The notes beneath the pieces are model-generated. The model made no database searches, was not told the DNA's origin, and worked only from the letters and a program-made list of their open reading frames with translations. From the NCBI GenBank assembly GCA_027257055.1, contig JAPVLO010000074.1, positions 3,549,001-3,613,000 of the forward strand: 64,000 nucleotides of DNA, in the 5' to 3' direction. Shown piece by piece: positions 44,961-58,418 of the stretch. This stretch comes from Cephalopachus bancanus. Its lineage: Eukaryota; Chordata; Mammalia; Primates; Tarsiidae. Every line of letters starts with the position of its first letter. The first letter of the stretch is position 1. A program made the translations under genes and the position numbers.

Positions 44961-47900
44961 ACTTTTTTTGAGTTACCTTTTCTGGTTGGAAAAACTGGCT
45001 TGATCCCTTAATATTTCATCCAAATTCTATTAAAAAACTAAAATTAACTCTTTCATTCATGCATTCCTTTCCTTATGATAAACAAGTAGAAGAAAGCAGA
45101 TGGCAACTTCAACATTTAATTCAACAATCTCATTAACTAGATCACTGAGTTCATCTGGAACATTTATTATCTTCCACAATACTGCAGAGTTTTTCTACTA
45201 TATAACAAGAGTCATCTTTTTCTACCTTCCAGTGCAATTTTTCTCACTTTATTAGACTCTCACCCGCAGAACTCCTTTAGGTTCTGGCTGCCACCTAATC
45301 ATATAACAAATGTTATATATCTTAGGAGTTTGTTAAAGCATCATCCACTTTCAGGTGCACAAATCTGTTTCATTTATTCTTAGCTGTGACCAATCTATTT
45401 CCAAACTTAGTGGCTTAAAACAGCAAACATTTTGTTGATATTGTGATTCTGGGATTAGACATTTTTAGCATGACTTAGGCAAATGGTCTGTTTGTTTCAT
45501 GCAGCATACACAGTTCATTTGGTTGTATTCAGCTGGTGGAAGGACTGTATTGAAGGGTCAGAGATTGATTCACTCAAATGTTTGGTCCCCTGGTGGGGAT
45601 TAATAGTGAAAGGCTAGTGATACTTGAAACTGTTGACCAGTGAATATATATTAAGTTTACCATGGTAGCTTTAGGGTAGTTAGACTCCTTAAATAACATC
45701 TCAGAAAACTAAGAGTAAGTGTTCTAGTAAATAAAATGAAAGTTCCATGGTCTCACATTACCTAGCAAAGCACCATTTCTGTCATACTTTATTTGTGAAA
45801 GGAGACATAAACCAGCCCTCAGTAAAGAGGAGGGAACATAGGTCTTTGCTTTTAAAGGGAGAGATGTCAAAGAATTTGCAGATTTTAATATTACCTCTTC
45901 GCAGATTTTAATATTACCTTTTTTTATCAGCAGGCTAACTAACTGATATATAATGACTGTCTTAAGTTCATACAGAGATGGATTCAGAGAATAGTGAGAG
46001 TAAATAAAGCTAAACACATCATGGATACATTTTTAAAATGCAACTCAATGCTGGGTGACAAATACAAACCACAATTGATTACATATAGTACAATTTCACT
46101 CATATAATCTACAAAGCTCAGCAAACTAAATAATATGTTATTTCATCACGTACAGATTAAAGTAAGATTTAAGATAGTGGATAATTTTAGAAGCAAGAGA
46201 ATGAATGCTGCATAAGACACAAGCAAATGCTTCTAAAGTACCAGTAACTAAATTTCAGCTAGCTCTGCAAAGCACCATTTTTGTTTCCTTTTAACGTTCA
46301 TATATTTTTAGACATGTCAGAATGTATGCTATTTTTCAAATAAAAGAAAGAAATGAAGAGGGTGAAAAATGAGCAACTCTTAAGAAAACTCTAGAGAAGT
46401 TTTATTTTGAATAGGAGCAGAAAGAAGCTGCAATTACTAGAAGAGATAGAGAGTAAGTAAAAATTGTGGTTTTTATTTGAGGAATAATAGAGCGAAAGAA
46501 TTATCCAGAAGAGAGAGAGAGAATGAAAGATGTAAGAGAAGAGAGATTTCCAAAAGAAGTATCTTTGTAATAATAAATGAGGAAAGGGATCAGAGGACAA
46601 GAGGGTTTGATATTTGATAGGGATAAAGAGACAAAATGCATGAAAAGAAAAAGAATCTGGATTCAGATGCATGCAGATGTCTAGTGACAGGAAATGCTAT
46701 ATTGAGTTTGTAATAGTCATACTGGGCTTAAATATTCATTAAAATTAATCAGGATGTCATTTGTTAATGTGCAAAGAGAAATAGGACTGCTACATGACCT
46801 GGACATAATATGCCCTGAGACATTCTACATTCTTCCTATAGGAAAATTTAGAGGAGAATCTAAGTTTAAGTCAAAACAACACTGTTGCTCATACTAGTAT
46901 ATGAGAATCTGGTCAGATAATTTAATTTCTAATGACATTAAACTAAGATAGTCATCCAGTCATTTCCCCCTTTCATGATAATTCTGCCAAACAGACTAGA
47001 TAGCTATGTCACTCTGTACATTGCTGAATGAACACTGTCAAATCTCTGAATCTCATTGACATAAATTTTAGGGCAAAAATGGTTTCTAATTTTACCTCTG
47101 AAAATAGCTATCAGAATTTGATTTAGAATATCTACTACATGTACTGTCTAGTAAAGATTTTAAAATGTGGTTAGGACTTGAAATAGATAATATTGTTCTC
47201 AGTACACTTATATTGACAAATTCATAACTCATTCTAAAATACCGTAAGTCAAATGTATGAATACAGAAAGGGCTCACTAATGCAACCTTCTTCTGTCATC
47301 ATCCCTGCTGCTTTACTTTTCACTTGGTATATTTTATACTCTCCATTTTTGTCAAATGGAAATGAACTAGATTAAACAGATTTATCAATCTAAAGGCTAC
47401 ATGGCAGTAGTCAATAGCACTGTTTTCATTTTCTAGTTTACATTTAATATACAAATGGAGTAAATTACAGGATAAACCTATAAAGAGTGTTCCTTATTTT
47501 GCGTGATGGCTTTAAAAGCTTTTTGAAAATAAATATTAATATTGTGTAAGCACTTCCACAGTGTTTTAAGTACAACTTATATTTAGGAACTTTAGGGAAT
47601 CAATTCATAGAAATGGAAGAACAGCATGTAAAATGGAAAGCTAAATAAATTATACACAACTTGTTGAAAAGCCAGGGAAGATACGAAATAGCACTGCCAC
47701 TCAGATTTACTACTTTATCAAGTGTATAAATGGCACCTCTAATAGGTTGACTGTACGCAAGAGTCACTTCATGCCATCTATGCTCTGAAGCTAGTTGTTT
47801 AAGGCTGAAGATGCATAGAGAGCATCTTAAGTTCAAGTCCTAGAGACAATCAAAGAAATTGATCAAATATGTAGTTTTCCCAGCCTATTTTTCTAGCTAC

Positions 47901-48587
47901 TGGCGACTAGATGCTCATAAGCCTAAATCAAAACACTTACAAGCTGCATGTCCAATGCTATAGGTACTCACGCAGCATTGCCATCAAGTCTCATTTCACT
48001 CCTCCTTTGAATGAAATGATTGATTGATTGTTCACAGCTTGCAGGATTCTGTGCTGCCCACGACCTATCTCTGCTCTGCACGCTCCACACTGAGTTTGCG
48101 TCATTGACTTTCTGCCAGCCATTTTGCTGCCAGGACACAGAGTGACATTTAATGATCTTTCAACATGACAATGTCACATTCATCACTCTTTATCACTTGT
48201 GACAGACCAAAATTCAAATGCAAACATGAAATGGAGACTGACTTCAATCCAAACTCTGATATACTTTTGAACTGACATCCATCAACACAAGTTGATAAGA
48301 TACATGGAAGAGAAAATAACCTGTTGCTTTCACAATAATTAAAAATACCAACTCTAAGATTGTTCTGTGAAATCACGGGTATTTTAATTTTGAGAAAGTC
48401 ATTCTGATTAATAGCTTTGAGGTGGAAATTATATTATCTCACTGTCATATCAACAAATATTTGTAGCAACTTGCGTAAGATAATTTACTTTTAATGTCCT
48501 ATTCTGCTTTATAAAACAAATATCATAATACATGAACATGCTCTTTACAATGTTTTTGAAGGAAGAGGAGCCTCAAAAGTAACACTA
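44961..48587. other. No gene recognised; scattered ancient repeat pieces
   Basis: Mostly unassigned. A 23-bp-spaced duplication of GCAGATTTTAATATTACCT occurs at 45,878-45,896 and 45,901-45,919. The part 45,360-45,600 resembles the ancient repeat at 42,227. The part 46,050-46,180 is faintly like an L1ME 3' end. A GC-richer block at 48,010-48,150 has no open frame. Minus-strand frames of 61-97 codons lack domains. Confidence 0.4.
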
Positions 48588-48851
48588 GGCCAGACATGGT
48601 GGCTCACGCCTGTAAACATAGCACTTTGATAGGCCAAGGCAAGAGGATTGCTTAAGTCTAGCCCGGATAACATAGTGAGACCTCATCAATATATATGTAT
48701 TGGTGTGTGCCTGTAGCCTCAGCTACTTGGGAAGGTAAGGCAGAAGGATCATCTCAGCCCAGGTTAAGTCTCCAGTGAGTCATGACTGTGCCACTGCACT
48801 GCAGCCTGGGCAACAGAGTGAGACTCCAACTCAAAAACCAAAAACAAAACT
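48588..48851 (+). mobile_element. Old Alu (AluJ-like)
   Basis: Sense Alu GGCCAGACATGGTGGCTCAC to 'GAGACTCCAACTCAAAAACC'. Flanks AAAAGTAACACTA (48,575-48,587) and AAAAGTTATAACACTA (48,852-48,867) look like a target duplication with a 3-bp insertion. It keeps the undeleted 'GGCTCACGCCTGTAA' A-box region, so it predates or lies outside the local subfamily. Confidence 0.92.
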
Positions 48852-48867
48852 AAAAGTTATAACACTA

Positions 48868-51204
48868 ATTTAAAAGAAAATAAAAATCACTGTAGTCACA
48901 CCCAAAATTGTTCTAATCTCTTTTTTTCAGTCATAATAGCTTGCTGAAGGTGCTATTCTACATTATTTTTCCCCTAAATCAAATATCTTTTTGATATCTG
49001 TAACTTTCCCAATACCACAAACACAAGCCCACATGTGTGGTAGAATTTCACTGAAGTTTAAGGGTCTTGGAATATTGATAATGTGGATCCACTGTTTAAC
49101 AAGTAATTGTTGAAAATGTATACAAAAATAAGAAATGTATACAGAAAATTCAAAAATTTTAAAGTTTCCTTTTTTCTTGATAGATTAAACTACAAGTAAT
49201 GCTTCACTTTTTAGAAACTAATAAATCCTTTTTTAAGAACTTAATTAGGGAAAGTTTGCTATTAAACTACTTAGTTTTCACATCTCAATTAAATCTAAAA
49301 GAAAGGAAGAAAAGAAAAAGCTCTTTACAATATAATATTGATGCTAACCTAAATTTCATGAGGTTAGGAACTAGCCTATGCACATCTATAGCCACAGAAA
49401 TTGATTTAATTTATATAATTAAATTAAATATACATATATCATAGGGCTTCATTAATTTTACGATGAAAGACAAGTTTTTTATATGTCACAATAAAACGAA
49501 AATCCCTTTGCTATTATATTATGAACTTACTAAAGTATATCTCTAAAACAAATGCTCCTTTGATAAAATTTCCCTTTAGACTTAAGGCAATCTTTGCATT
49601 CTGCCCTACATTTTAATAACTGAAGTACCTGTCTAATCTTTTGTTCTATTGCCACATTATTTGAGAATGGAGAACTATTGCAAGTGTGCAAGACAGGGCC
49701 TACCACAGAATTTATCATATTGTAAGTGGTCAGTAAACATTTGAGTAAAATCAATTCCTTAAAAGCATCGAGAATCCCACAGAACCTGCAGTGTGTTATA
49801 CTTCCAAGAGTGAATTCTGGAGCTGCCCACCAAGTTTCCACATACTAGCAGGGGTACCTTCCCCTTAGCCTGATGGTATCTCCTGCTAACCATTCACAGC
49901 TGCTTTCTTCTGAAAATTGTTTTCAGCCTAAGGAAGTCATAAGACTCAGGGTTTCACACTCCCATTGCACCTAGGGCAGGCAGGGTACAAGGTAGGACTA
50001 ATTCTATTCCCTTTGGGATCACACTAAAGCCAGCTGAAATCACACTTCTGGATATCTTTTCTCTCCTACCATATCCTGACCTAACCACAGTCCATTTCTT
50101 CTGAGAGTACTCCCCCCAATAAATCACCTGAACAGAAACTCCCATCCTATAATCCATTTCTAGGAAAACTGATCTAAGGCAGTTGTTACTATGAGTGGTC
50201 TTAGAAAGCCTACTCAAAAGATGGGGTTCAGGATTTGAATAACTTGCTACAAGAATGTAAGGTATACTACTGATGGTAGTTGAAGTCATAGAAGTCTCTG
50301 GAAACACAGCAATGTAATTCCTAAGACTTGTACATGTTTGGATTGAAATAAGATATAGCATACAGAGATATGGAAGAAATAGCAGCTATTGGACTGGGCA
50401 ACTATTTTTCAGCATAGCTGATTCACTTAAGAGTAGAAATAACAGGCTTAGTTGATCAAACTAGTAATTTAAAGCCAGATGTGAGAATCAGAGGGCCTTG
50501 CCAGCCATGCTGTAAAAGATCTTCATCTCTTGTAGCTGGAAAACACACATGGCTGAGTATAGGGCATGACACAATTCTTAGAGTGGCCAACATTCAGGAA
50601 ATTCTCAGACATTAAAGTCAGAGCTCTAACAGGAAAAGAGGTAGGCCTTACGATTTTGAATGAGATTATCTCCGTGGATATATTTGAAAATGTTGAATCC
50701 TCAGTTTATTCAATGCCATCTGAATATTCAAATGTATCCTACCCTCCCTTGTTAAGAGTCCTTTTTGCTAGAAAATAAGGTAGGGTGCTTAAATGAGGCA
50801 GTTGCCTCACAAAAAGCATTTTCCTTCTGTGAGGTTTTTCTCCAACCCTCCTGACTATAATATAATTAGGGTCAAATCTACGAGAAACACTCTAGGAGTA
50901 TGTTTGGAGAAAAATAATATAATATGTTGAAAGTGCTGGTACCTAACACCTACTGATGAGTATGTCTGAGAATGGATCCTGTGGGTTTTAGAGCAAGAAA
51001 GGTGGAATATAAGGTTGATAGGAAAGTTTATAAACAATCAGGACCTAATAGGCTGGCGAGGACCCTGAGTGCCAGTTCTATTACGCTGTTCTGATGGCTC
51101 TCGGGTGCTTGAAGAAAGTTATAAAAAAGTGATGATCTACAATGAATGAAGTAGAAATACTAGAAGGACCATAACAAAGTATGGCGGAATTGATGAAAAG
51201 TCTT
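48868..51204. other. Unassigned; L2-like fragment and possible ERVL-type sequence
   Basis: The part 49,640-49,760 ('CAAGACAGGGCCTACCACAG', 'TCAGTAAACATTTGAGTAAA') resembles the end of L2 in plus orientation. The part 49,850-51,050 is more GC-balanced and may be a decayed ERVL/MaLR internal region. The 135-codon minus-strand frame at 49,954-50,361 is the longest non-repeat frame nearby but has no recognisable domain, no splice or promoter support, and I do not call it a gene. Confidence 0.35.
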
Positions 51205-51515
51205 GGGTTATAAATTCTCAGCTATAAGATAAATAAGTACTGCAGACCTAATGTACATTATGATGACTCTAGTTAATAATAATGCATTGAATATAGAAAT
51301 TTGCTAAGAGTATATTTCAAATGTTATCACCACACACACAAATACACATGCACACACACACTCACGAATGGTACCTATGTTAACTAAGTGAGGTGTTGGA
51401 TATGATAAGCAGCTTGACTGTAGTAACTATTTTACAATGTATACATATAACAAAACATCACATTGTAAGCCCAAAATATACGTAATTTTTGTCAGTCTTA
51501 TCCCAATAAAGTGAG
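51205..51515 (+). mobile_element. LINE-1 (L1MA/L1MB-like) 3'UTR fragment
   Basis: Words in order: 'AATGTACATTATGATGACTC', 'AGTTAATAATAATGCATTGA', 'AATTTGCTAAGAGTATATTT', 'GAGGTGTTGGATATGATAAG', 'CAAAACATCACATTGTAAGC'. This is the standard 3'UTR of older LINE-1 subfamilies. It contains a CA-rich tract at 51,331-51,361. Confidence 0.9.
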
Positions 51516-51539
51516 AAAAAGTGAAAGGAAATGAGCATC

Positions 51540-52760
51540 AACAAATAAACAAAAAGTCTCAAGGAAATAGAAATATTCAAATAAATCTATTATACAAGAT
51601 GAGGAAACCCAACTTATACCCATGTTTTTTGGAAGGACCCTTTATTTTCCCATGATATAAGGGATGAATTGGGAAGAGAGGTTTCAGAGTCATGAAAAGT
51701 CACAAGAGTGTCTGTTTCACTAGGCTGGGACAGACAGTGGAAGATGCTCTTAAAGACCTTCCCTGTCCAGTAGTAATAGAGATGCTGAGGCCTAGAAGAG
51801 CAAGGGCATTTAATAGGACCTAACCTTCAGAAGCAAGCTAAGTGTGGCAGTGTTAGTAGCAAGACTGAAATGTCAGTGAGCAGCAGGAATCACCGGAGAT
51901 TACTCATAGTATCTGGTATCTCTAGGAGATAGACTAATAGACAGCCAAAGTAGCATCTCTTGATACATAACCAAAAGAGATTAAATGAAGTAGCACTACC
52001 AACAGTACTACTTTGGTCTAATCCCCATGAGGAAGAACCTTGTAACACAAGAACAAGCCTGTAATCCCAACCCTTTGGGAGGCCGAGTTGAGTGGATTGC
52101 CTGAGCCTCAGGTTCAAGATCAGCCCAAGCAACTTGGCAAGACCCCATCTCTACAATAAATTAAAAATTAGCCAGGCATGGTAGCACACACCTATAGTTC
52201 CAGCTACTTGGAAAGCTGAGGTGGAAGGATTGCCAGAGCCCAGCAGGTCGATGCTGGGGAGGCCGTGAGTGTGCCACTGCACTCCAGTCTGGGCGACAGA
52301 GTGAGACTCCAACTCAAAAAGAATAAGCAGTAATGATTCCCCTAGTCTTTTCAACAAGACCGTTGCTGTTTTGAAGGGTAACCACTAACCACATACTACC
52401 ACGTCATACCTACCACAACATAACATAGTTATGTTGAGGGCTGTTGAATACAGTGCACATATGAGGGTCAGGTAGCAATTCAAGATTTAGCCCAGATCTA
52501 TCCCACATGTTTCCATTGTGTTCATGAATTAACCCAGCAGTCACTTCTTCAGCTCTTCCGCATATGTAATTTAAATGGACACTCTTATTTGCTTATAACA
52601 AATCCTTAGTGGGGTAAAAGCTTATAGTAGGAAAATCTATGTAGAGGTTTCTGAAACTGCCCTTTCCCCATTAGAAAGATAAATAATAGAAAACAGTATT
52701 ATATCCCAAAAGAATGACACAAGTTGGTGCCATACTTCAAGATTAAAAGGGTACATTTAA
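51540..52760 (+). pseudogene. Probable ERVL/MaLR internal remnant, split by an Alu
   Basis: No intact gene. The sequence 'AAAAGAGATTAAATGAAGTA', 'GCACTACCAACAGTACTACT' and 'GTCTAATCCCCATGAGGAAG' resembles MaLR internal sequence as I remember it. It continues on the right of the Alu to about 52,760. Frames are broken throughout. Confidence 0.35.
52056..52323 (+). mobile_element. Alu, 5' truncated by about 25 bp
   Basis: Sense Alu starting at AGCCTGTAATCCCAACCC and ending 'GAGACTCCAACTCAAAAAG'. It has the lineage right-arm word 'GCCCAGCAGGTCGATGC' and the 'TGCCTGAGCCTCAGG' left arm. Target duplication not clear. Confidence 0.9.
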
Positions 52761-54880
52761 TTCATAGGTCTGGTTCCTATAAAAACTGGATTGATCATGC
52801 CAAATAAAAAGGGACTATTGCAAATTAAAATAACAGTAGCTAAATTATGTGGATTTTGTGACTCCTGATATGGTTATGTCCAGTGAAAATATCTTTCAGC
52901 AATGAAAGTAAAATAAATATGTATAAAGGAAGAATTACTCATTAGTAGATCCACAATACAAGATATTTAAAAGCAGTTCTTTAAGGAGAGGAAAAGGATA
53001 TTAGATAAATATGGCATGAAGAACACCAGAAATGGAAACATGGATAAACATGTAAGATACTTTGTTTGTAAATATATTTTTAAGATAAGGTACTATTTTT
53101 AAAAATTCACATAACAGTGATTATCCAGAGGAGGTTGAGCTGCTGCTAAAAATTGAAGGCAGGAGGGAATATGCTTGGCACTCTGGTGATCACTTAGATA
53201 TCTCTTAACACAATAGCCTCTTATAATTTTTTATTTATTTATTGGCATGCGCAGCAACAATTACCTGTGTCTGTTCTTAATTTTTCATAGGACTGATGGC
53301 TAATTTGATACATCTAAACCAGATGTAGAGGTTTATTCAACTGGTATTACAAAATAATCCTCAAACCAGAATACTTATGTATCAGTCCAAAAAAGTGGAG
53401 TTAGCTCTTATTATCAAAGAAATCCAAATTGATGAAATGCAAAAAGGGCGTTTGAACAGAAGTGCGTAACTGCTTTGATTTCTGTTTAACAATTAAAAGA
53501 AAACCTGAATTCATTATTATATCTATGAAGAGTTTTAATTCACTGATGATTTGTTAGTATAATGCTGTGCAGATATGTGATGGCCACAATAATCTCTAAA
53601 TAAGATAATATATCATTGGTGAGAGTGATATTGTGCACTGGTAAACAGTCTCAGTAAATCAGCATGTATCTTTATGTAGCTATTCCTAAGAGACACATGT
53701 TAATGTTTTCTGAAACAATGCATTATATAACAGCAAGAACATCAAACTTAGCATATAAAACCAATAATATATATTTGCCCAAAGATTCTTGCTGTGAAAA
53801 GTAATTGAAAATATTGTCAATTCTCTCACTTTCACAAAACATGTCATTCAGACAAACCTCCAATATTTTAACAGTTGCTGATTCATTCTTTATTCCATTC
53901 ATTTAAAGTGAGAATTTGGCAAATAGAGTGTTTTTGTTTGGTTAGGTTTTCTACACTGATTCACTTTTTATTTAAATCAGTAACTATTTTTCAATTGCAT
54001 ACACATGAAAAAAAATCATATAATCGTTACATGCCAAAAATATCATTGAGTAGAAAATAATAGAATCAATATGAAAATATTTTATACATTATATTTAAAA
54101 ATTTAATCAATTGAGTTTGAATACCATTCTACCACACACTTTGGGCAAAAATATAATTTATTTGAATCGACTTGGTGCTTATGAAGACTTGCTTGACTTT
54201 TCTGCAACCTGAACCATTTTGACTTTACAAAAAGCTTACAAGCATATACCAAAAAAACTAGCAACCCTTCCACTTTAAAAAGATGGGAAAGGTAGATATA
54301 AAATACCAGCTTTTACTGGTCAATTGAATTAACTAGTTTGGAGCAACAAGGATGAAATTTTGTTATACTGTTACTTGCCTTAAGCACCATTTGACTCTGC
54401 CTTGTCAGTGATGATTAAGTCAATCTAATGATTTTCATCCACATTTCTTAAAATAATAATAAAAAAGAATGTCTCTGCTCTTGCTCGGCTTGGGGACATA
54501 CACAGTAGAACATTATACTGAAATTTAAAATAATCAGTCCTATGCATACGAAGCTCAAAGTTTCATTTGGCAGACAAATACTTATGTTCAAATTTGATAA
54601 TTACACATTGATATTAAATGTAACGAGGTTTGAAAGAAAGTGCCAACTCTATTGGTAGATTCATGTAGGATTTAGAAAAGAGTTGTTAATTAAGAGTTGT
54701 TAAGTGTTGTTTGCGCTTATTTTCAGACCTTGAAAAATGCCATTGTACATTACATGTTTGATCTGTAGAATGGGTGGTTCTACTTTTTCCTAATCATATC
54801 TTGTTTGATTTACTAAAACAGTTTTTTCATCTTAATTTCCTTTACTGAAGTCTCTCCAAAACAACTGTATTATCTTTTCC
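52761..54880. other. No gene or repeat recognised
   Basis: AT-rich sequence. The frame at 53,875-54,060 (61 codons) has no domain. It includes moderately complex stretches that could be conserved noncoding sequence but show no specific mark. Confidence 0.45.
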
Positions 54881-54889
54881 AAGCCTAGA

Positions 54890-55405
54890 TGAGATAATGT
54901 CATTCCTCCACCTAAACATCAGTGGCTTCTGATAGAACTTGGACAAAAATGTAAATAATTATATTCTTTATAAGATCTTCCAAGGCCCAACTATCCAGTT
55001 CTCCAATTTATTCATGCTATTATCCACAATGGTCCATTATTCCTTGGTCACTCTAAACATTTTGTAGGTACTTGAACACGCTGACTTATGTCTTTAATAT
55101 TTTCTTTCCTTTATTTCTGGGCTAATTTTCTCTAAAAGTTTATGTGTCTGACTCTTCTTCATTATGAAGACATTGGCCAATCGTCACCTGCCTACTAAAT
55201 TTAAAATACCTCTTTCCCTCCCACTAGTCACTCTATACTTTCCTGTTTTATTTTTATAACGCATAACTATTTGAAATAATTATATTTATTTGTGTATCTA
55301 TATTATTTATTGCAAATATTTCTGTATATGTTGTTTGCACCATATCCTTAGTATTTCAAACTGTGCCCATCAAGTAATAAGGACTCAATAAATATTTTGA
55401 ATACC
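54890..55405 (+). mobile_element. LINE-2 (L2) 3' region
   Basis: Follows the L2 3' end in order: 'ATAAGATCTTCCAAGGCCCA', 'TTGGTCACTCTAAACATTTT', 'CTTGAACACGCTGACTTATG', 'CCCTCCCACTAGTCACTCTA', 'TATTTTTATAACGCATAACT', 'AAGTAATAAGGACTCAATAA'. Diverged, plus orientation, ending in the usual 'CTCAATAAATATTTTGAATA'. Confidence 0.8.
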
Positions 55406-55581
55406 CATAGCCATCTTTGAGCATGAATAAGTTATTGAGAAGATGGAATAACCATATAAGGACATGAAATATGAAATATCCACGTATAAACATAATAATA
55501 AATGGCTCATCTGAATAATACATAACATATTGAAGTTGGAATAGTTGAAGTGACTTAAATATTAATAATATCTATCTTATA

Positions 55582-56348
55582 TAATTTTTTATTATAAAGA
55601 TGTGGGGTACAATTCAGGGTTAGGTATACAAACATTAATTATGCAAGTACCCTTGTTGATGAGGTATGCCCCTCCCTTCCCTAGTAGTTTCCCTGAACTG
55701 CCAATTTCACCCACCCTTCCCTGACAGTTTCCCACTACTGCTAATCACTTTCTTATAGTATTAGAATTGTTCAAGGTCTTCTTATTAGTGAGAACATATG
55801 GTACTCTGTTCTTTGTTTCTATGATACATCATTGAATATGATCAACTCGAAATCCATCAAAGTTGCAGCAAAGTCTATATATTTGTCCATCTTTATGGCT
55901 GCATAATATTCCATTGTGTATGTGTACCCATTTTTTTTATCCAGTCCAGCTTCAATGGGCAACATGGTTGGTTCCATGTTTTTGCTATTGTGAATAGAAC
56001 TGCAACAAAAATATGTGTGCAGGTATCTTTTTTGTAGAATGATCTGAGTTCTTCCGTGTATATTCCCAATAGGGGAATTGCTGGGTCATATGGAAAGTCA
56101 ATTTCCAGTTCTCTCAGATACCACCACACTGTCTTTCAAAGAGGTTGCACTAGTTTGCATTCCCACCATCAGTGTAGAAGCCTTCTTTCTCTGCATCCTC
56201 GCCAGCATCTGTTGTTGTTTGCTTTATTAATGATAGTCATTTTTACTTGAGTTAGGTGGTATCTCAATGTCGTTTTGATTTGCATGTCTCTGATGTTGAG
56301 TGAGGCTGAGTACTTTTTCATGTGTCTCTTGGCTGCCCATATATCGGG
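55582..56348 (-). mobile_element. LINE-1 ORF2 end and lineage-specific 3'UTR, antisense
   Basis: Complement of the same 3'UTR as at 34,500 ('CAATTCAGGGTTAGGTATAC' is the complement of its 3' end). Minus-strand frame 56,129-55,893 encodes [20 protein letters not shown] and [20 protein letters not shown], the ORF2 C-terminus. Short duplications TCTTATA at about 55,575 and 56,349 may mark the insertion. 5' truncated and inactive. Confidence 0.93.
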
Positions 56349-56454
56349 TCTTATAGACATTTTATACTTAAAAAATTTTCGAGTATTGATAAAAGTCATT
56401 AGTAGATATTAAACTAGTACTATAAATTTATCTTTGTGTTTAGTAGATGCTTTG

Positions 56455-57235
56455 CAGACTGAATAATGGTCCCCTAGAGATTTACACAACCTAATTCCCA
56501 GAATCTCCGAATATGTAGAAAGAGAAACTTTGAAGATATTATTAAATTACAGGTCTCACTCTGTCATCCAGACTAGAGTGCAGTGGAATAATCAGGACTC
56601 ACCACAGCCTCGACCTTCTGGGCTCAAGCATCTCAGCTTTTCTGGAGTAGCTGGGACTACAGAACGAAGCCACCAAGCCATGCTATTATTATTATTATTA
56701 TTATTAGTAGTAGTAGTAGTAGTAGAAGAGATGCAATCTTAGTATGTTGCCCAGGCTAGTCTCAAACACCTGGGCTCAAGCAATACTCTCACCTTGGCCA
56801 CCCAAGGTGCTGGGATTACAGGCATGAGCCATCAAGCTCAGCAAGTGAAGGATCTTGAGATATACAGAATATCCTAGATTATTCAGGTGGGACCAATGTA
56901 ATTCACAAGGCACCTTACAGGAGGGAGACAAAAGAGTAAGATCAGAGAAAAGAATGTGCCAATAAAAGCAGGGAGGAGGGAAGGATTTGAATATGCTCTG
57001 CTAGCTGTGGGTATAAAGGAAAGGGCCGTAAGTCAAGAAAGGTAGGCAGACTTTAGAAGCTGGAAAAGGCAAGGAAAGACTTCCTTCTGGAGAACACAGA
57101 ATGAACTGATTCTGTAACACTTTGATTTTAGTCCACAGAATCTGATTCTGGATTTCTAATGCTTAGAATTTAAAATAATGCATTTGTGCTTTTTTAAGCC
57201 ACACAATTTGTAGAAATTAATTACAGCAACAATTT
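56455..57235 (+). mobile_element. MaLR/MLT1-type LTR, split by an Alu
   Basis: 'GACTGAATAATGGTCCCCTA', 'CTAATTCCCAGAATCTCCGA' and 'GAAGATATTATTAAATTA' before the Alu; 'AGGATCTTGAGATATACAGA', 'TGGGACCAATGTAATTCACA', 'AGAAGCTGGAAAAGGCAAGG', 'CACTTTGATTTTAGTCCACA' and 'TTAAGCCACACAATTTGTAG' after it. A nearly complete MLT1 LTR in sense orientation. Confidence 0.9.
56551..56846 (-). mobile_element. Old Alu (AluJ-like) inside MLT1 LTR
   Basis: Reverse Alu from 'CAGGTCTCACTCTGTCATCC' to 'GGCATGAGCCATCAAGCTCA'. The central A-rich linker has turned into an (ATT)n(AGT)n microsatellite at 56,683-56,725. It lacks the younger local subfamily marks. Confidence 0.9.
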
Positions 57236-57239
57236 GCAA

Positions 57240-57720
57240 TGAATGTACATACTATTTCACAAGAAAAGAAAACGGTGTGCTATGTTGAAGGACGTTAGAG
57301 GGTAATTTGAAAGGGTAGAAACCAGTTTGAGACTATTGCCATAATTTAGGAGAGATAGTTATATCTATAACATGTGACAAGGACAGCAGTAATGTAAGAA
57401 AAATAGAAATGCTAATACTGGCAGAATTTGATTTATTTGATGTGGAGAATTCATTAGCGTAAAAAATCAGAGATAAAGTAATAGGTTTCTGGCTGCAGTT
57501 AATATGCAAGGTAAGGAATTGGTTTGGAATAAAATATTATAAGTGTAGGCTTAAGCATATTCTGTTTGATATTTATCTAAATATTTGGTAAAGAGGTTTA
57601 GTAAGAAGTTGTAAAAAATGTCCCTAATTTCATAAATTCAAGAAGTGATTTGAGAACCATCGACATTTCCATAGATATTTAAGTGTTGAGAATGCTATCA
57701 AGTTGCCCAGGGGGGATAAA
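57240..57720. mobile_element. Ancient L2-like repeat fragment
   Basis: 'GAGACTATTGCCATAATTTA', 'AAAGTAATAGGTTTCTGGCT', 'ATAGATATTTAAGTGTTGAG' and 'CTATCAAGTTGCCCAGGG' follow the same order as the ancient repeat at 41,210-42,095 and look like a second copy. Family name uncertain. Confidence 0.4.
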
Positions 57721-58384
57721 TGTGAAATGAAAAAAGAAGGTAAAAAGCAAAATAAATTGAGAAATCTAATAAAAATAAAGATTATGGACTGCAAGAGGAT
57801 ACAATGAAAAAGGAAAAAAAAATGTTACCAAAAAGTTCTGGGTATAATTATACTATTCCAGGGAAACACTGAAAAGTGATATACCATTGCAAGCATGTTT
57901 ATTACACGTATGCCTATTGCAAGAAATGGGTAATAACAGGTATAAGCAAAAAAAAAAAAAAAGGCAACTTAATGGAATGATACTAGAATATTATAGAACT
58001 GAAAGAAGAGTGAAACATTCAAGGTTTAACAAGAGAAGATGACAGAAATTTAAGACCCTTCAAAAGGAGGATTTTTTTCTAATGGTGACTCTTTTAAAAC
58101 TCCTGAGAGAAAGACTTAGTGGCCTCCTTTGGGTCTGATGTTTGCTTTTTAACACATGAAGAATAGGTTAGAACACTAATATATGTTATATGATATATGT
58201 TACTAATATGGCCACTGGAAAAGTTCTCTTATGTATTGGCAACACTTCAATGAAAAGGGAAATAGCAATGAGGCATTGATCCCAGCCAATCATTCTCTAC
58301 TTCAGAGAAAGAGCTGCCAAATATGTTAAAGCCTGCAAAAGGAAAAAGACTGGAAAAATATAAAGGACTTTTAGAATTTTAAAT

Positions 58385-58418
<34 letters not shown>

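Noticed and set aside
49954..50361. 135-codon minus-strand open frame
   Set aside because: Longest frame outside recognised repeats, but no domain, no signal peptide or membrane pattern, no codon-bias signal and no splice or promoter context. Chance frames of this size are expected in 64 kb.
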